Shown one piece after another: positions 48,275-58,696 of a stretch of 64,000 bases of DNA; positions within the stretch are counted from its first letter, which is position 1, and each line of letters opens with the position of its first letter. The stretch is taken from contig CAMRHE010000463.1 in the NCBI GenBank assembly GCA_947044405.1, positions 1,025,001 through 1,089,000 of the forward strand. The letters are read 5' to 3'. This DNA comes from Leptodactylus fallax. Its lineage: Eukaryota; Chordata; Amphibia; Anura; Leptodactylidae. The notes beneath the pieces were generated by a model. That model was given only the letters and a program-made list of their open reading frames with translations. It ran no database searches and was not told the origin of the DNA. The translations under genes were made by a program, and so were the position numbers.

Positions 48275-49677
48275 GTGAGGGGGGGCTACTGGGGTATAGG
48301 AGCTACAGTGGTGGTTCAGGAGACGCTGATAAGTGGTAGCGATGATACCGAAAAAGAAAAGGGTACAGAGAGTGATGGAGCAAAGGGTGAAATCTATACG
48401 TGCTTTGTGGGGCCTTTGTTGACCAATTTGAAGCAGGAAGTACGGGAAAAAATGTAGAAGGATGAGTATGTGGAAAGATTTTTCATTCTGTAACTCAATA
48501 TATTTGATTTAAATTGTGCTAAGAAGGATGAGTCAAAAAAGGATGAGGAGGAGAAGAAAAGGAGGAGGAGAAAAAGAGGAGAAGGAGAAGAAGAAGAGGA
48601 GGAGGAGGAGAAGAAGAAGAGGAGGAGAAGAATAAAGAAGGAGAAGAAGAGGAGGAGGAGAAGAAGAGGAGGAGGAGAAGAAGAAAGAAGGAGAAGAAGA
48701 GGAGGAGAAGAAGAAGAGGAGGAGAAGAAGAAAGAAGGAGAAGAAGAAGAGGAGGAGGAGAAAAAGACGAGAAGGAGAAGAAGAAGAGGAGGAGAAGAAG
48801 AAGAGGAGGAGAAGAATAAAGAAGGAGAAGAAGAGGAGGAGGAGAAGAGGAGGAGAAGAAGAAAGAAGGAGAAGAAGAGGAGGAGAAGAAGAAGAGGAGG
48901 AGAAGAAGAAAGAAGGAGAAGAAGAGGAGAAGAAGAAGAGAAGGAAAAGAGGAAGAGGAGGAGAAGAAGAAGAGGAGGAGAAGAAGAAGAAGAAGAAGAA
49001 GAAGAGGAGGAGGAGAAGAGGAGAAGAAGAGGAAGAGGAGGAAAAGAAGAAGAGGAGGAGAAGGAGAAAGAAGAAGAAGAGGAGGAGGAGAAGAATAAAG
49101 AAGCAGAAGAAGAGGAGGAGGAGGAGAAGAAAGAAGGAGAAGAAGAGGAGGAGGAGAAGAAAGAAGGAGAAGAAGAGGAGAAGGAGAAGAAGAAGAGAAA
49201 GAGAAGAAGAAGAGGAGGAGAAGAGGAAGAGGAGGGAAGAAGGGGGGGAAGAGGAGGTGCAGATTAATCCCATTGTTTACAGGCATTTGCTATTCTTGCG
49301 AGTATTATATGGGAAAAAGCAATGGAAAATTGTTCCACATTGTTCTGCTACATGGACACTATAGGGGAAGCATACCGAGTTTGGTCTGGTTCCATTATGA
49401 TGAGCAATTCTGGCAAAGAAAGGCGGTTTCATCCAGCATATGCTGGGATTATAAAAATATTGCGCTATGGTTTCAGATGATGGCACCAGTGCTGGAGCGT
49501 CAGTCAGGACAGTCCTTTCAGGTGGGAACCGGAGGTTCTGAATCCTCGGGATGCTTGACAGTGGCTCATAGAGGACTGTGTTTTGCATTTGATGAGGGCA
49601 GCTGTAGATTCGGAGCAAAGTGCAAATTTAAGCATGAGTTCTCCTCCTGTGGGGGATCATATGGACCAGCTCGATAA
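48275..49677 (+). pseudogene. DIRS-type gag remnant
   Basis: Pieces in two frames. 48275-48457 includes GPLLTNLKQEVREKM, resembling the N-terminal half of amphibian and fish DIRS Gag. A Lys/Glu-rich stretch follows and has been overtaken by a purine repeat. From 49274 the sequence QAFAILASIIWEKAMENC reads in the first frame, shifts near 49385, and continues as YDEQFWQRKAV and a Cys/His cluster, CFAFDEGSCRFGAKCKFKH, near 49578-49634, the zinc-finger-like region of DIRS Gag. A stop follows at 49675. It cannot make a full protein. Confidence 0.72.
48533..49262 (+). repeat. (GAG/GAA)n purine tract, 0.73 kb
   Basis: An almost pure A/G strand built from GAAGAGGAGGAGAAG-type units with blocks such as GAAGAAAGAAGGAGAAG recurring at irregular spacing. 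The minus strand gives Leu/Ser/Phe-only frames of about 250 codons that are artefacts. Long polypurine mirror-repeat tracts can form triplex (H-DNA) structures. It lies inside the DIRS gag at its Lys/Glu-rich coding segment. Confidence 0.95.
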
Positions 49678-49739
49678 TGCTGGAAAATGGGGTGACACCA
49701 ATATTTCTGGATGCGATCCTACCCTTTCTAAGTAGCTAT

Positions 49740-50410
49740 ACAGATCAAATGAAGCAAGTTTGCTAAGCGATATTTTTCGGGAGGAGTTTCCGATTCCTTT
49801 TACTGAAATTGTGGTTTTTTCACATCTTAAAAATTTGCGTTCAGCTGAGTTTCCAGAAGTTGTTACAGAAAACTTAGAGAGTTTGCATTAGGTCGGATGT
49901 TAGTCCCTTCTTGGGAGTTCCCTTTGCCGAACCTCAGGTTTCACCAGTTGTGATCGTTTCGAAAAAATAGGATAAAATATATAAATAAAATAAATACATT
50001 TTGACTCATCCACCACCTATACTTCCCAAAAGGGTCGTCGGTGAATGACGGAATTCATCCTGAGTTTTGCTCTGTGGTGTACATGTCATTTGATGCCACT
50101 CTTCATTGGGTTAAACTATACGGGCACAGGGTGTTGATGACAAAAATAGACATGGCATCGGCTTTCCGTTTGCTTCCCTTTCAACCAGAATGCATGCCTC
50201 TGTTGGGATGTTTTTGGGGGGGTTTGTCTTTGGTTGACCATTGTCTACTAATGGGTTGATCTCTGTCCTGCGCCTATTTTGAAACATTCAGTACGTTCAT
50301 TGAGTGGGTCTTTAGGAAGGCATCAGGTTGGTTGTCCTGTATACACTATTTAGACAACTTCCTCTGAGTCAGCCCAGCAAGTTCCAACGTCTTCTCTCTG
50401 CTGCTTCATA
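49740..50410 (+). pseudogene. DIRS-type reverse transcriptase remnant
   Basis: Begins around FPIPFTEIVVFSHLKNLRSA, interrupted by a stop near 49890, and continues into 50041-50259. There, NDGIHPEFCSV, MTKIDMASAFRLLPFQPE and LLGCFWGGLSLVDHCLLMG match the order of DIRS RT motifs, with the first catalytic Asp in KIDMASAFR. The second catalytic motif appears as HYLDNFL (Asn for the usual second Asp) near 50345, bracketed by stops. The domain is cut at about 50420 by the Tc1 element. Clearly inactive. Confidence 0.75.
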
Positions 50411-50633
50411 CCATTGAAAGCAGAGAAAAAAAAGTATTTAGTCAGCCACCAATTGTGCAAGTTCTCCCACTTATAAAGATGAGGCCGGCCTGTAATTGTC
50501 ATCATAGGTAGACCTCAACTATGAGAGACAAAATGAGAAAACTAATCCAGAAAATCACATTGTCTGATTTTTAAAGAATTTATTTGCAAATTATGGTGGA
50601 AAATAAGTATTTGGTCAATAACAAAAGCTCATC

Positions 50634-51673
50634 TCAATACTTTGTTCTATATCCTTTGTTGGCAATGACAGAGGTCAAACGTTTTCTGTAAGTCCTCACA
50701 AGGTTGGCACACACTGTTGCTGGTATGTTGGCCCATTCCTCCATGCAGATCTCCTCTAGAGCAGGGATGTTTTGGGGCTGTCGCTGGGCAACACGGACTT
50801 TCTACTCCCTCCAAAGGTTTTCTATGGGGCTGAGATCTGGAGACTGGCTAGGTCACTCCAGGACCTTGAAATGCTTCTTACGAAGCCGCTCCTTCGTTGC
50901 CCTGGCGGTGTGCTTGGGATCATTGTCATGCTGAAAGACCCAGCCACGTTTCATCTTCAATGCCCTTGCTGATGGAAGGAGGTTTGCACTCACAATCTTA
51001 CCATACATGGCCCCATTCATTCTTTCATGTACACGGATCAGTCGTCCTGGTCCCTTTGCAGAGAAACAGACCCAAACCATGATGTTGCCCCCCCATGCTT
51101 CACAGTAGGTATGGTGTTCTTTGGATACAACTCAGCATTCACTCTCCTCCAAACACCACGAGTTGTGTTTCTACCAAACACTTCTACTTTGGTTTCATCT
51201 GACCATATGACATTCTCCCAATACTCTTCTGGAACATCCAAATGCTCTCTAGCAAACTTCAGACGGGCCCGGATATGTACTGGCTTAAGCAGGGGGACAC
51301 GTCTGGCACTGCAGGATCTGAGTCCCTGGCGGCGTAGTGTGTTACTGACGGTAACCTTTGTTACGTTAGTCCCAGCTTTCTGCAGGTCAGTCACTAGGTC
51401 CCCCCGTGTGGTTCTAGTGATCATTTTGACCCCACGGGGTGAGATCTTGCGTGGAGCCCCTGATGGAGGGAGATTATCAGTGGTCTTGTATGTCTTCCAT
51501 TTTCTAATTATTGCTCTCACAGGTGATTTCTTCACACCAAGCTGCTTGCCTATTGCAGATTCAGTCTTCCCAGCCTGGTGCAGGGCTACCATTTTGTTTC
51601 TGGTGTCCTTCCACAGCTCTTTCGTCTTCACCATAGTGGAGTTTGGAGTGTGACTGTTTGAGGTTGTGGACAA
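50634..51673 (-). pseudogene. Tc1 transposase, frameshift and nonsense
   Basis: Minus-strand transposase. The N-terminal part (51673 to about 51085) has the helix-turn-helix region ([20 protein letters not shown]) and the first catalytic Asp in WSDETK at 51197-51199. A frame change occurs in a C-run near 51088-51094. The next frame (from 51080) carries FQHDNDPKH with the second Asp, then a stop at 50853-50855 where relatives have Trp before PSQSPDL. The distal PIENLW Glu is at about 50820-50822 and the C-terminus ends near 50634. The LTR element is inserted about 35 bases upstream of the first ATG. Confidence 0.88.
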
Positions 51674-51708
51674 GTGTCTTTTATACTGATAACAATGTCA
51701 AACAGGAG

Positions 51709-52552
51709 TGTGATGATTCCGCTTAAATATGGCTATAACTCAAAGCTGTATTTTGGCCTCTGGGTAGGGTATCTCTTTACTCATAAGGTGCGCAGCCATA
51801 ATCATAGGTATATTGCCAATAGTGGCCGGACTGGAACAATAGGGCTTTGTATCCATCCCAGCAGGGCTACATTGAATTCCTATACAGTCCTGAGTGATCA
51901 AAGAAACATGCATGGTGCAGCCTGCACTGGTAGATCAGATATGGCTGATAACATTGTATCATTTCACTTGGTCTCAGCTCTTTACAAAGAGTCTGGACTT
52001 GAGTGCATTAATCCATCAGACTTGCTGTTGCCGGTGACCTCATTCTGGGAGGTGTCATAAAGGGTATATAAGATGAGGTAAGAGGTCAGTGAGAGGAGAT
52101 TGGGCTGAGACCATCACAGACTACAGAGTTTTTACAGAGACCACTGTGAAGAGCATGCAGGCTGGATTGTTGTATTAATGCCACATGCCAAGAAGCCTCC
52201 ACTGGGTTATTCACACATACCAGAGCATGTGTGAGTTTTGGATTATAGAGCCACATCAAGGAGATGCGTGGTAAAGTAATTATTTCAATTTTATTCCCTT
52301 TTTATTTTTATTGTACTGTATCTTGTAACTAGTAACTGTTAATGCTTGTATATATCTACATATCTGTTCTGAACTGCATGTGTTAGATGTTAATACTGAC
52401 CTATTTAGGGGTTAATAAATATTATAAAATTTAGAAAGCTTGTCTTGTATTTATCTTGTGAACCCGGCACTCACTGGCGGTGAGTGTGGTTTTATATGAA
52501 AGAAGACTCAGGTGTGGGCCAAAGCGGTTTGGCGCACGGAGGATCTTTCACA
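51709..52552 (+). repeat. 5' LTR of copy 2
   Basis: An 844-bp LTR, TGTGATGATTCC to TTTCACA. It contains GGGTTAATAAATATTATAAA with an AATAAA signal, as in the other members. Confidence 0.93.
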
Positions 52553-52553
52553 T

Positions 52554-52573
52554 TGGTGGCAGCGTGGTGGGAT
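52554..52573 (+). promoter_or_regulatory. Primer-binding site of copy 2, probably tRNA-Leu
   Basis: TGGTGGCAGCGTGGTGGGAT one base after the LTR. It has the same structure and the same probable tRNA-Leu assignment as the site at 44205. Confidence 0.6.
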
Positions 52574-52755
52574 CTTAGGATAAACGGTGTGTGTTGGTGA
52601 CCTTTATCACTCACACGCTAGGGATTGTAGTAATCCTATGAGACAAGCTCGGTATTAAAGCAAGCATTAAGATACAGTGAAAGTTTGATACAATGCTGTT
52701 CCCCTCCCTTACTCTTTGTATTCTATCCTATCTTTTATTTGGCAAATACCAGTGG

Positions 52756-54270
52756 ATGGCTAGTGGGCTAAGAAGCAGATCTCCAGAACTGCAGAACCAG
52801 GCTTTTGGAGATCCTGAGCGTATGGCTGAAATGGAGGCAGCCACAGCTATGCAGAGAATCGAACAGAGTCCTGATTTTGGGGCTAGGCCAGGAAGTGCAG
52901 CAAGCAGCCCGGTCCCAAGGATTACTTCACCAGGAGAGACCAGTAACCCCAGCCTTGTAGGGGAAATGGTTTCATACTGGCAAATGGCCCTGCAGCAAGT
53001 AGGCACCAGTGACCCTAACACATACCTGCAGGTGTTGTACCATTTTCAGGAAGCTGTAGAACAAGAACGGCAGGCAGAGAGAGAGAGGAAGGCTGCTGAG
53101 CGACAGGCAGAGAGAGAGAGGAAGGCTGCTGAGCGACAGGCAGAGAGAGAGAGGAAGGATGCTGAACGACAGGCTGCTGAGCAACAGGACGAGAGGGAGT
53201 TTCAGCTTGAGCTCAAAAGGATGGAGCTCTCCCAGCAAGCGGAAACTCCAACAACCCTGCACAGACCCTCAAGTTGGAAGGAGAGGCCAGGCCGGAGTTC
53301 ACCACAGCCGTCTGTCAGGTCGGGTGAGACAAACTATGCCCCGGGTGGTCCTTCCCCTGTCCCAAGAACTCTGGGCACCCTAGTGACCTTCCCCAAACCC
53401 CAAGGGGAGGTGCAGCGGGGCCATGCCTGTAACCAGACAGGACATTTCAAGGAGGAGTGCCCCAACTGCCCTGAGAACTTCCCTGCTTCCCAAGCCACAG
53501 CAGGTGGCCCATCTGTGTATCTGGACTGGGGTGCAGGAAAAGGAATGCGGACTGTGGGACTATTGACTGATTTACCGGCTAATGTACTGTTGGGAACTGA
53601 TTTAGGACCTATGATGTCCCAATATGGGGTGGGGAGCACCCCAATTTACTGTGATAAACTGTCTATGATTAATGTTGATAATGTGTCTGTCATATCTGCA
53701 GAGAGGGCCCGTAACCCCCCCTCTGAGATACTTCCCATGGCAGTAAGTGTAAATGCTAATGAGTTGCCTTCAGCTGAGAGCAGGGAGGATGCAAATGAGC
53801 TTCCTGCAACCCAGCTCAGCAAAAATGTTATTGATGCTTTGTTCACCCCCGTGCTAGGAACCAGTGAGACCTTGTCTGTTGACACACCTACATCTGCGGG
53901 GGCGTCTCCCTCCCAGCTTGTTAATATGTCTACTGCAGATCTCATTGAGGCCCGGTGTGAATTAACAATTGCTAATGAAGGTACTGTCAATGTAATTGCC
54001 AATGCTTGTTGTGAAACAGTACAGGGTAGCTCTTCTGAGTCACTGGAAGCGACTTCTACTATTTCGCCCAGTGCATCCGATAAGCACCCAACTGCTGACC
54101 ATGTGCCAGGTGGTCAGGTAGGCTATGTGGATCTCATGGCCGATCCAGGTGAGGGACGGACTGCTGGTAGTGCGGTGTTAGCCCGCAGCCAGAGTGCTAC
54201 AAGGGTGGAGGGCGTCCGACCCTTGAACCGTTGCCTACACCACCTAGAGTCGGTGCTGAGACCGCCATGA
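52756..54270 (+). CDS. Capsid-less gag-like protein of copy 2
   Basis: Open frame of 504 codons from the ATG conserved in the family (an upstream in-frame ATG at 52693 also exists). Residues about 1-90 match the N-terminus of the fuller relative's Gag. Residues about 104-136 are three tandem 11-residue units (AAERQAERERK type) forming a likely coiled coil. The sequence then jumps directly to the post-capsid linker and a knuckle that lacks its first Cys (GHACNQTGHFKEEC). The protease-like tail (VLLGTDLGPMMSQYGVG) lacks the DTG site. The frame stays open across both missing segments, so the deletions were in frame. It ends early at 54270 because of a one-base loss near 54213 relative to copy 1. 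Function, if any, is unknown. Confidence 0.8.
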   Translation: MASGLRSRSPELQNQAFGDPERMAEMEAATAMQRIEQSPDFGARPGSAASSPVPRITSPGETSNPSLVGEMVSYWQMALQQVGTSDPNTYLQVLYHFQEAVEQERQAERERKAAERQAERERKAAERQAERERKDAERQAAEQQDEREFQLELKRMELSQQAETPTTLHRPSSWKERPGRSSPQPSVRSGETNYAPGGPSPVPRTLGTLVTFPKPQGEVQRGHACNQTGHFKEECPNCPENFPASQATAGGPSVYLDWGAGKGMRTVGLLTDLPANVLLGTDLGPMMSQYGVGSTPIYCDKLSMINVDNVSVISAERARNPPSEILPMAVSVNANELPSAESREDANELPATQLSKNVIDALFTPVLGTSETLSVDTPTSAGASPSQLVNMSTADLIEARCELTIANEGTVNVIANACCETVQGSSSESLEATSTISPSASDKHPTADHVPGGQVGYVDLMADPGEGRTAGSAVLARSQSATRVEGVRPLNRCLHHLESVLRPP

Positions 54271-55081
54271 CTAGCCTCACTCCCTTGAAGCCGGAGGAGT
54301 CCGGCCGGTATGAGACATACATGTCTCTTCGGTCCAGTTCTATTCCAGGAGTGCCCATGGCCCAAGTGCAGATGGCAGGGGATACTGGAGGTGTGATCCA
54401 AGAAGGGGGTATGTCTAATGTATTAACTGTCAATGTATTGTGGGAGGATGGTTTGGGGAAGCATGATCTCAGTCATTTGCCCAAGGTATCACCATCACCC
54501 ACCCAAGTACAGGAGGAACAGGGTCCAAACATACCTGTGCCAGAACCAGAGGTGCCCCTAGGTTTGGAAGCAAAAGGGGAGGTGTAGAATCCCCTAGAAC
54601 TCTCCCAACTAGCGGCTAGTGTGAGAGAGACCCTGAGAGACCGCCGGGATGGGGTCTCTGAACTGGTATCCCAAAGACTTGGGGTTATGAGTGTGGCTCC
54701 ACAGGGTGCCAGCACTCAGAAAGCGGACCCAGAACAGGCAGGAGGTAGCCAAGTGTACGTGGATCAGGGCCTGAGCCTTAGAAGTGTCCCTAGTCAGACT
54801 AGAGAGCCAGAAGGGTCCGGCAGCTATGTAACATGCAGCTCTCTTTTGTCTCACTCCAGCCAAGAGTTCAGACATGCTGTCCAAGCTGACCCTAGTCTGG
54901 ACATATTGAAGGCGCGTGGCGCTCAACCACCCTCGGAGTCTGACAAGGCCCGAGTCTGCTGGGACCCCGGGGGGAGGTGAGGGAGCCTTTGGGGCCAGAG
55001 CCTGAGAAGCTGGAGGTGGAGATGCTTTCAGAAGAGGGGCGTAGGCCCCTACTTCCTGCAAGCCCCATCTAAAGGGGGAGG

Positions 55082-55927
55082 TGTGATGATTCCGCTTAAA
55101 TATGGCTATAACTCAAAGCTGTATTTTGGTCTCTGGGTAGCGTATCTCTTTACTCATACGGTGCGCAGCCATAATCATAGGTATATTGCCAATAGTGGCC
55201 GGCCTGGAACAATAGGGCTTTGTATCCATCCCAGCAGGGCTACATTGAATTCCTATACAGTCCTGAGTGATCAAAGAAACATGCATGGTGCAGCCTGCAC
55301 TGGTAGATCAGATATGGCTGATAACATTGTATAATTTCACTTGGTCCCAGCTCTTTACAAAGAATCTGGACTTGAGTGCATTAATCCATCAGACTTGCTG
55401 TTGCCGGTGACCTCATTCTGGGAGGTGGCTTAAAGGGTATATAAGATGAGGTAAGAGGTCAGTGAGAGGAGATTGGGCTGAGACCATCACAGACTACAGA
55501 GTTTTTACAGAGAGACCACTGTGAAGAGCATGCAGGCTGGATTGTTGTATTAGTGCCACATGCCAAAAAGCCTCCACTGGGTTATTCACACATACCAGAG
55601 CATGTGTGAGTGTTGGATTATAGAGCCACATCAAGGAGATGCGTGGTAAAGTAATTATTTCAATTTTATTCCCTTTTTATTTTTATTGTACTGTATCTTG
55701 TAACTAGTAACTGTTAATGCTTGTATATATCTACATATCTGTTCTGAACTGCATGTGTTAGATGTTAGTACCGACCCATTTAGGGGTTAATAAATATATA
55801 AAATTTAGAAAGCTTGTCTTGTATTTATCTTGTGAACCCGGCACTCACTGGCGGTGAGTGTGGTTTTATATGAAAGAAGACTCAGGTGTGAGCCAAAGCG
55901 GTGTTGGCGCACTGAGGATCTTTCACA
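55082..55927 (+). repeat. 3' LTR of copy 2
   Basis: An 846-bp LTR co-linear with 51709-52552, with few differences by eye. It is followed by the right target duplication AGGAG and the remaining right arm of the Tc1 element. Confidence 0.93.
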
Positions 55928-56250
55928 AGGAGCCATTACTACAGGTAATGAGTGGAGGACAGAGGAGCCTCTTACAGAAGAAGTTACAGGGCTGGGAGAG
56001 ACAGAAATCTTGCTTGTTTGTAGGTGACCAAATACTTATTTTCCACCATAATTTGCAAATAAATTCTTAAAAAAGCAGACAATGTGATTTTCTGGATTAG
56101 TTTTCTCATTTTGTCTCTCATAGTTGAGGTCTACCTATGATGACAATTACAGGCCGGCCTCATCTTTATAAGTGGGAGAACTTGCACAATTGGTGGCTGA
56201 CTAAATACTTTTTTCCCCACTGTATATAATCATTTATACTGCAGGATTAA

Positions 56251-56651
56251 TGTCCATAGCATAATCTCCTTCCACAGACCTCTTACCTCATCTTTTATAC
56301 CCTTTATGCCAAACCCCAGAATGAGGTCACCGGCAACAGTAAGTCTGATGAGTTAATGCAATCAAGTCCAGATCCTTTGTAAAGAACTGAGACCAAGTGA
56401 ATTGATACAATGTTATCAGGCAGATCTGATCAACAGCCCAGGCTTGAACAATGCATTATTGTTTCTTTGATCACTCAGGGCTGTATAGGAGTACAATGGA
56501 GCCCTATTGTTCCAGTGTTGCCACTACTGCCAATATACACCTAGGCTTATAGCTGCGCACAGTATGAATAAATGGAACTAGAGAGAAATACGCTACCCAG
56601 AGACCGAAATACATCCCTGAGCCACAGAAACACTTAAGCAGAATCATCACA
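56251..56651 (-). repeat. Truncated LTR of the same family, inverted
   Basis: On the minus strand this starts at 56651 with TGTGATGATTCTGCTTAAGT and runs about 400 bases through the copy-1-like LTR sequence to the AGATTATGCTATGGAC region. It is then lost at about 56251. It is the first half of an LTR in reverse orientation, and its outer end abuts the 23-bp minisatellite directly. Confidence 0.88.
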
Positions 56652-58696
56652 GTCATGGGGAAGCAGGACATCGGTGAAGGGGAAAGTAGGCCATCAGTGA
56701 AGGAGGAAGCAGGCCATCTGTCATGGGGGAAGCAGGCCATTGGTCATGTGGAAGAAGGCCATCGGTCATGTGGGAAGCAGGCCATCAGTGAGGGGAGGAA
56801 GCAGGAAATCAGTGAAGGAGGACACAGGACATCGGTGAGGGGGGAAGAAGGCCATCGGTCATGGGGGAAGCAGGCCATCAGTGAGGGGAGGAAGCAGGAA
56901 ATCAGTGAAGGAGGACACAGGACATCGGTGAGGGGGGAAGCAGACCATTGGTCATGGGGGAAGCAGGCCATTGGTCTTAGGGGAAGCAGGACATCGGTGA
57001 AGGAGGAAGCAGGCCATTGGTGAGGGGGAAAGCAGGCCATCGGTGAAGGAGGAAGCAGGCCATTGGTGAGGGGGAAAGCAGGCCATCGGTGAAGGAGGAA
57101 GCAGGCCATTGGTGAGGGGGAAAGCAGGCCATCGGTGAAGGAGGAAGCAGGCCATTGGTGAGGGGGAAAGCAGGCCATCGGTGAGGGGAAAAGCAGGCCA
57201 TCAGTGAAGGAGGAAGCAGGACATCGGTGAGGGGAAAAGCAGGCCATCAGTGAAGGAGGAAGCAGGCCATCGGTCATGGGGGAAGCAGGCCATTGGTCAT
57301 GGGGGAAGAAGGCCATCAGTGAGGGGGGAAGCAGGAATTCGGTGAGGGGGGAAGCAGGCCATCAGTGAAGGAGGAAGCAGGACATCGGTGAGGGGGGAAT
57401 CAGGCCATCAGTGAAGGAGGAAGCAGGATATCGGTGATGGGGGAAGCAGGACATCAATGAAGGAGGAAGCAGGTCATCAGTGAGGGGGAAAGCAGGCCAT
57501 CAGTGAAGGAGGAAGCAGGATATTGGTCATGGGGGAAGCAGGACATCAATGAAGGAGGAAGCAGATCATCAGTGAGGGGGAAAGCAAGCCATCAGTGAAG
57601 GAGGAAGCAGGACATCGGTGAGGGGGGAAGCAGGCCATTGGTCATGGGGGAAGCAGGCCATCAGTGAGGGGGTAAGCAGGACATTGGTGAGGAGGGAAGC
57701 AGGACATTGGTGAGGGGGGAAGAAGGCCATCGGTGAAGGGGAAAGCAGGCCATCGGTGAGGGGAAAAGCAGGCCATCAATGAAGGAGGAAGCAGGACATC
57801 GGTGAGGGGGGAAGCAGGCCATTGGTCATGGGGGAAGCAGGCCATCAGTGAGGGGATAAGCAGGACATTGGTGAGGAGGGAAGCAGGACATTGGTGAGGG
57901 GGGAAGAAGGCCATCGGTGAAGGGGAAAGCAGGCCATCGGTGAGGGGAAAAGCAGGCCATCAGTGAAGGAGGAAGCAGGACATCGGTGAGGGGGGGAAGC
58001 AGGCCATTGGTCATGGGGGAAGCAGGCCATCAGTGAGGGGGTAAGCAGGACATTGGTGAGGAGGGAAGCAGGACATTGGTGAGGGGGGAAGAAGGCCATC
58101 GGTGAAGGGGAAAGCAGGCCATCGGTGAGGGGAAAAGCAGGCCATCAGTGAAGGAGGAAGCAGGCCATCGGTGAGGTGGGAAGCAGGACATCGGTGAGGG
58201 GGGAAGCAGGACATCGGTGAGGGGGGAAGCAGGCCATTGGTGAGGGGGAAAGCAGGCCATTGGTGAAGGGGGAAGCAGGCCATTGGTGAAGGGGAAAGCA
58301 GGCCATCGGTGAGGGGAAAAGCAGGCCATCAGTGAAGGAGGAAGCAGGCCATCGGTGAGGTGGGAAGCAGGACATCGGTGAGGGGGGAAGCAGGACATCG
58401 GTGAGGGGGGAAGCAGGCCATTGGTGAGGGGGAAAGCAGGCCATCGGTGGGGGGAAAAGCAGGCCATCAGTGAAGGAGGAAGCAGGACATCGGTGAGGTG
58501 AAAAGCAGGCCATCAGTGAAGGAGGAAGCAGGCCATCGGTGAGGTGGGAAGCAGGACATCGGTGAGGTGGGAAGCAGGACATCGGTGAGGTGGGAAGCAG
58601 GACATCGGTGAGGGGAAAAGCAGGCCATTGGTGAAGGGGGAAGCAGGCCATCAGTGAAGGAGGAAGCAGGACATCGGTGAGGGGGGAAGCAGGCCG
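56652..58696. repeat. 23-bp minisatellite with ~184-bp higher-order period
   Basis: Units of about 22-25 bp (AAGCAGGCCATCGGTGAAGG type) with alternating CAGGCC/CAGGAC, ATCGGT/ATTGGT/ATCAGT and TGAGG/TGAAGG/TCATGG variants. In 57600-58200 an eight-unit block repeats at offsets of 184 and 185 bases (TCAGTGAGGGG at 57661, 57845 and 58030). Frames such as MACFPHDRWPASSFTD on the minus strand are repeat artefacts. Confidence 0.95.

Larger units (their letters stand above)
47541..50420 (+). mobile_element. Decayed DIRS-type retroelement fragment
   Basis: From about 48275 the sequence carries pieces of a DIRS-type gag and, from about 49750, the start of a DIRS-type RT, broken by stops and shifts. 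It stops where the Tc1 element begins at 50421. The tyrosine recombinase and terminal repeats of DIRS elements are not present. 47541-48270 has an open frame of 207 codons (47655-48278) that I do not recognise. It may be the Gag N-terminus or unrelated DNA, so the left limit is uncertain. Identification rests on recalled family features, not a search. Confidence 0.7.
51709..55927 (+). mobile_element. Non-autonomous Gmr1-like LTR element, copy 2
   Basis: A 4219-bp element with LTRs at 51709-52552 and 55082-55927. It is flanked by exact AGGAG duplications (51704-51708 and 55928-55932) in the Tc1 element. The interior has the same organisation as copy 1: primer site, gag-derived frame lacking the capsid and protease active-site segments, a non-coding or decayed 3' part and the tract AAAGGGGGAGG (55071-55081). 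Its LTRs belong to a somewhat different subfamily from copy 1 (TCCGCTTAAATATGGC against TCTGCTTAAGTGTGGC). Confidence 0.95.
50421..56222 (-). mobile_element. Tc1-type transposon, split by an LTR element
   Basis: The left inverted repeat begins about 50421 (AAGTATTTAGTCAGCCACCA) and the right one ends at 56222 (CCCCACTG followed by TA). The arms pair over about 190 bp, including CCGGCCT and TAGTTGAGGTCTACCTATGA. Removing the LTR element at 51709-55927 and one 5-bp duplication leaves about 1.58 kb, a normal Tc1 length. The outermost left bases are altered (CAGAGAAA where the right end implies CAGTGGGG), so the left TA is not visible. The transposase is on the minus strand. Confidence 0.9.

Noticed and set aside
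47655..48278. Candidate host gene of 207 codons
   Set aside because: No domain recognised, composition looks translated by chance, and it directly precedes DIRS gag pieces; kept only as an unassigned part of that region.
48519..49286. 255-codon and 246-codon Leu/Ser/Phe frames on the minus strand
   Set aside because: Translation of the pyrimidine strand of a GAG/GAA repeat, not a membrane protein.
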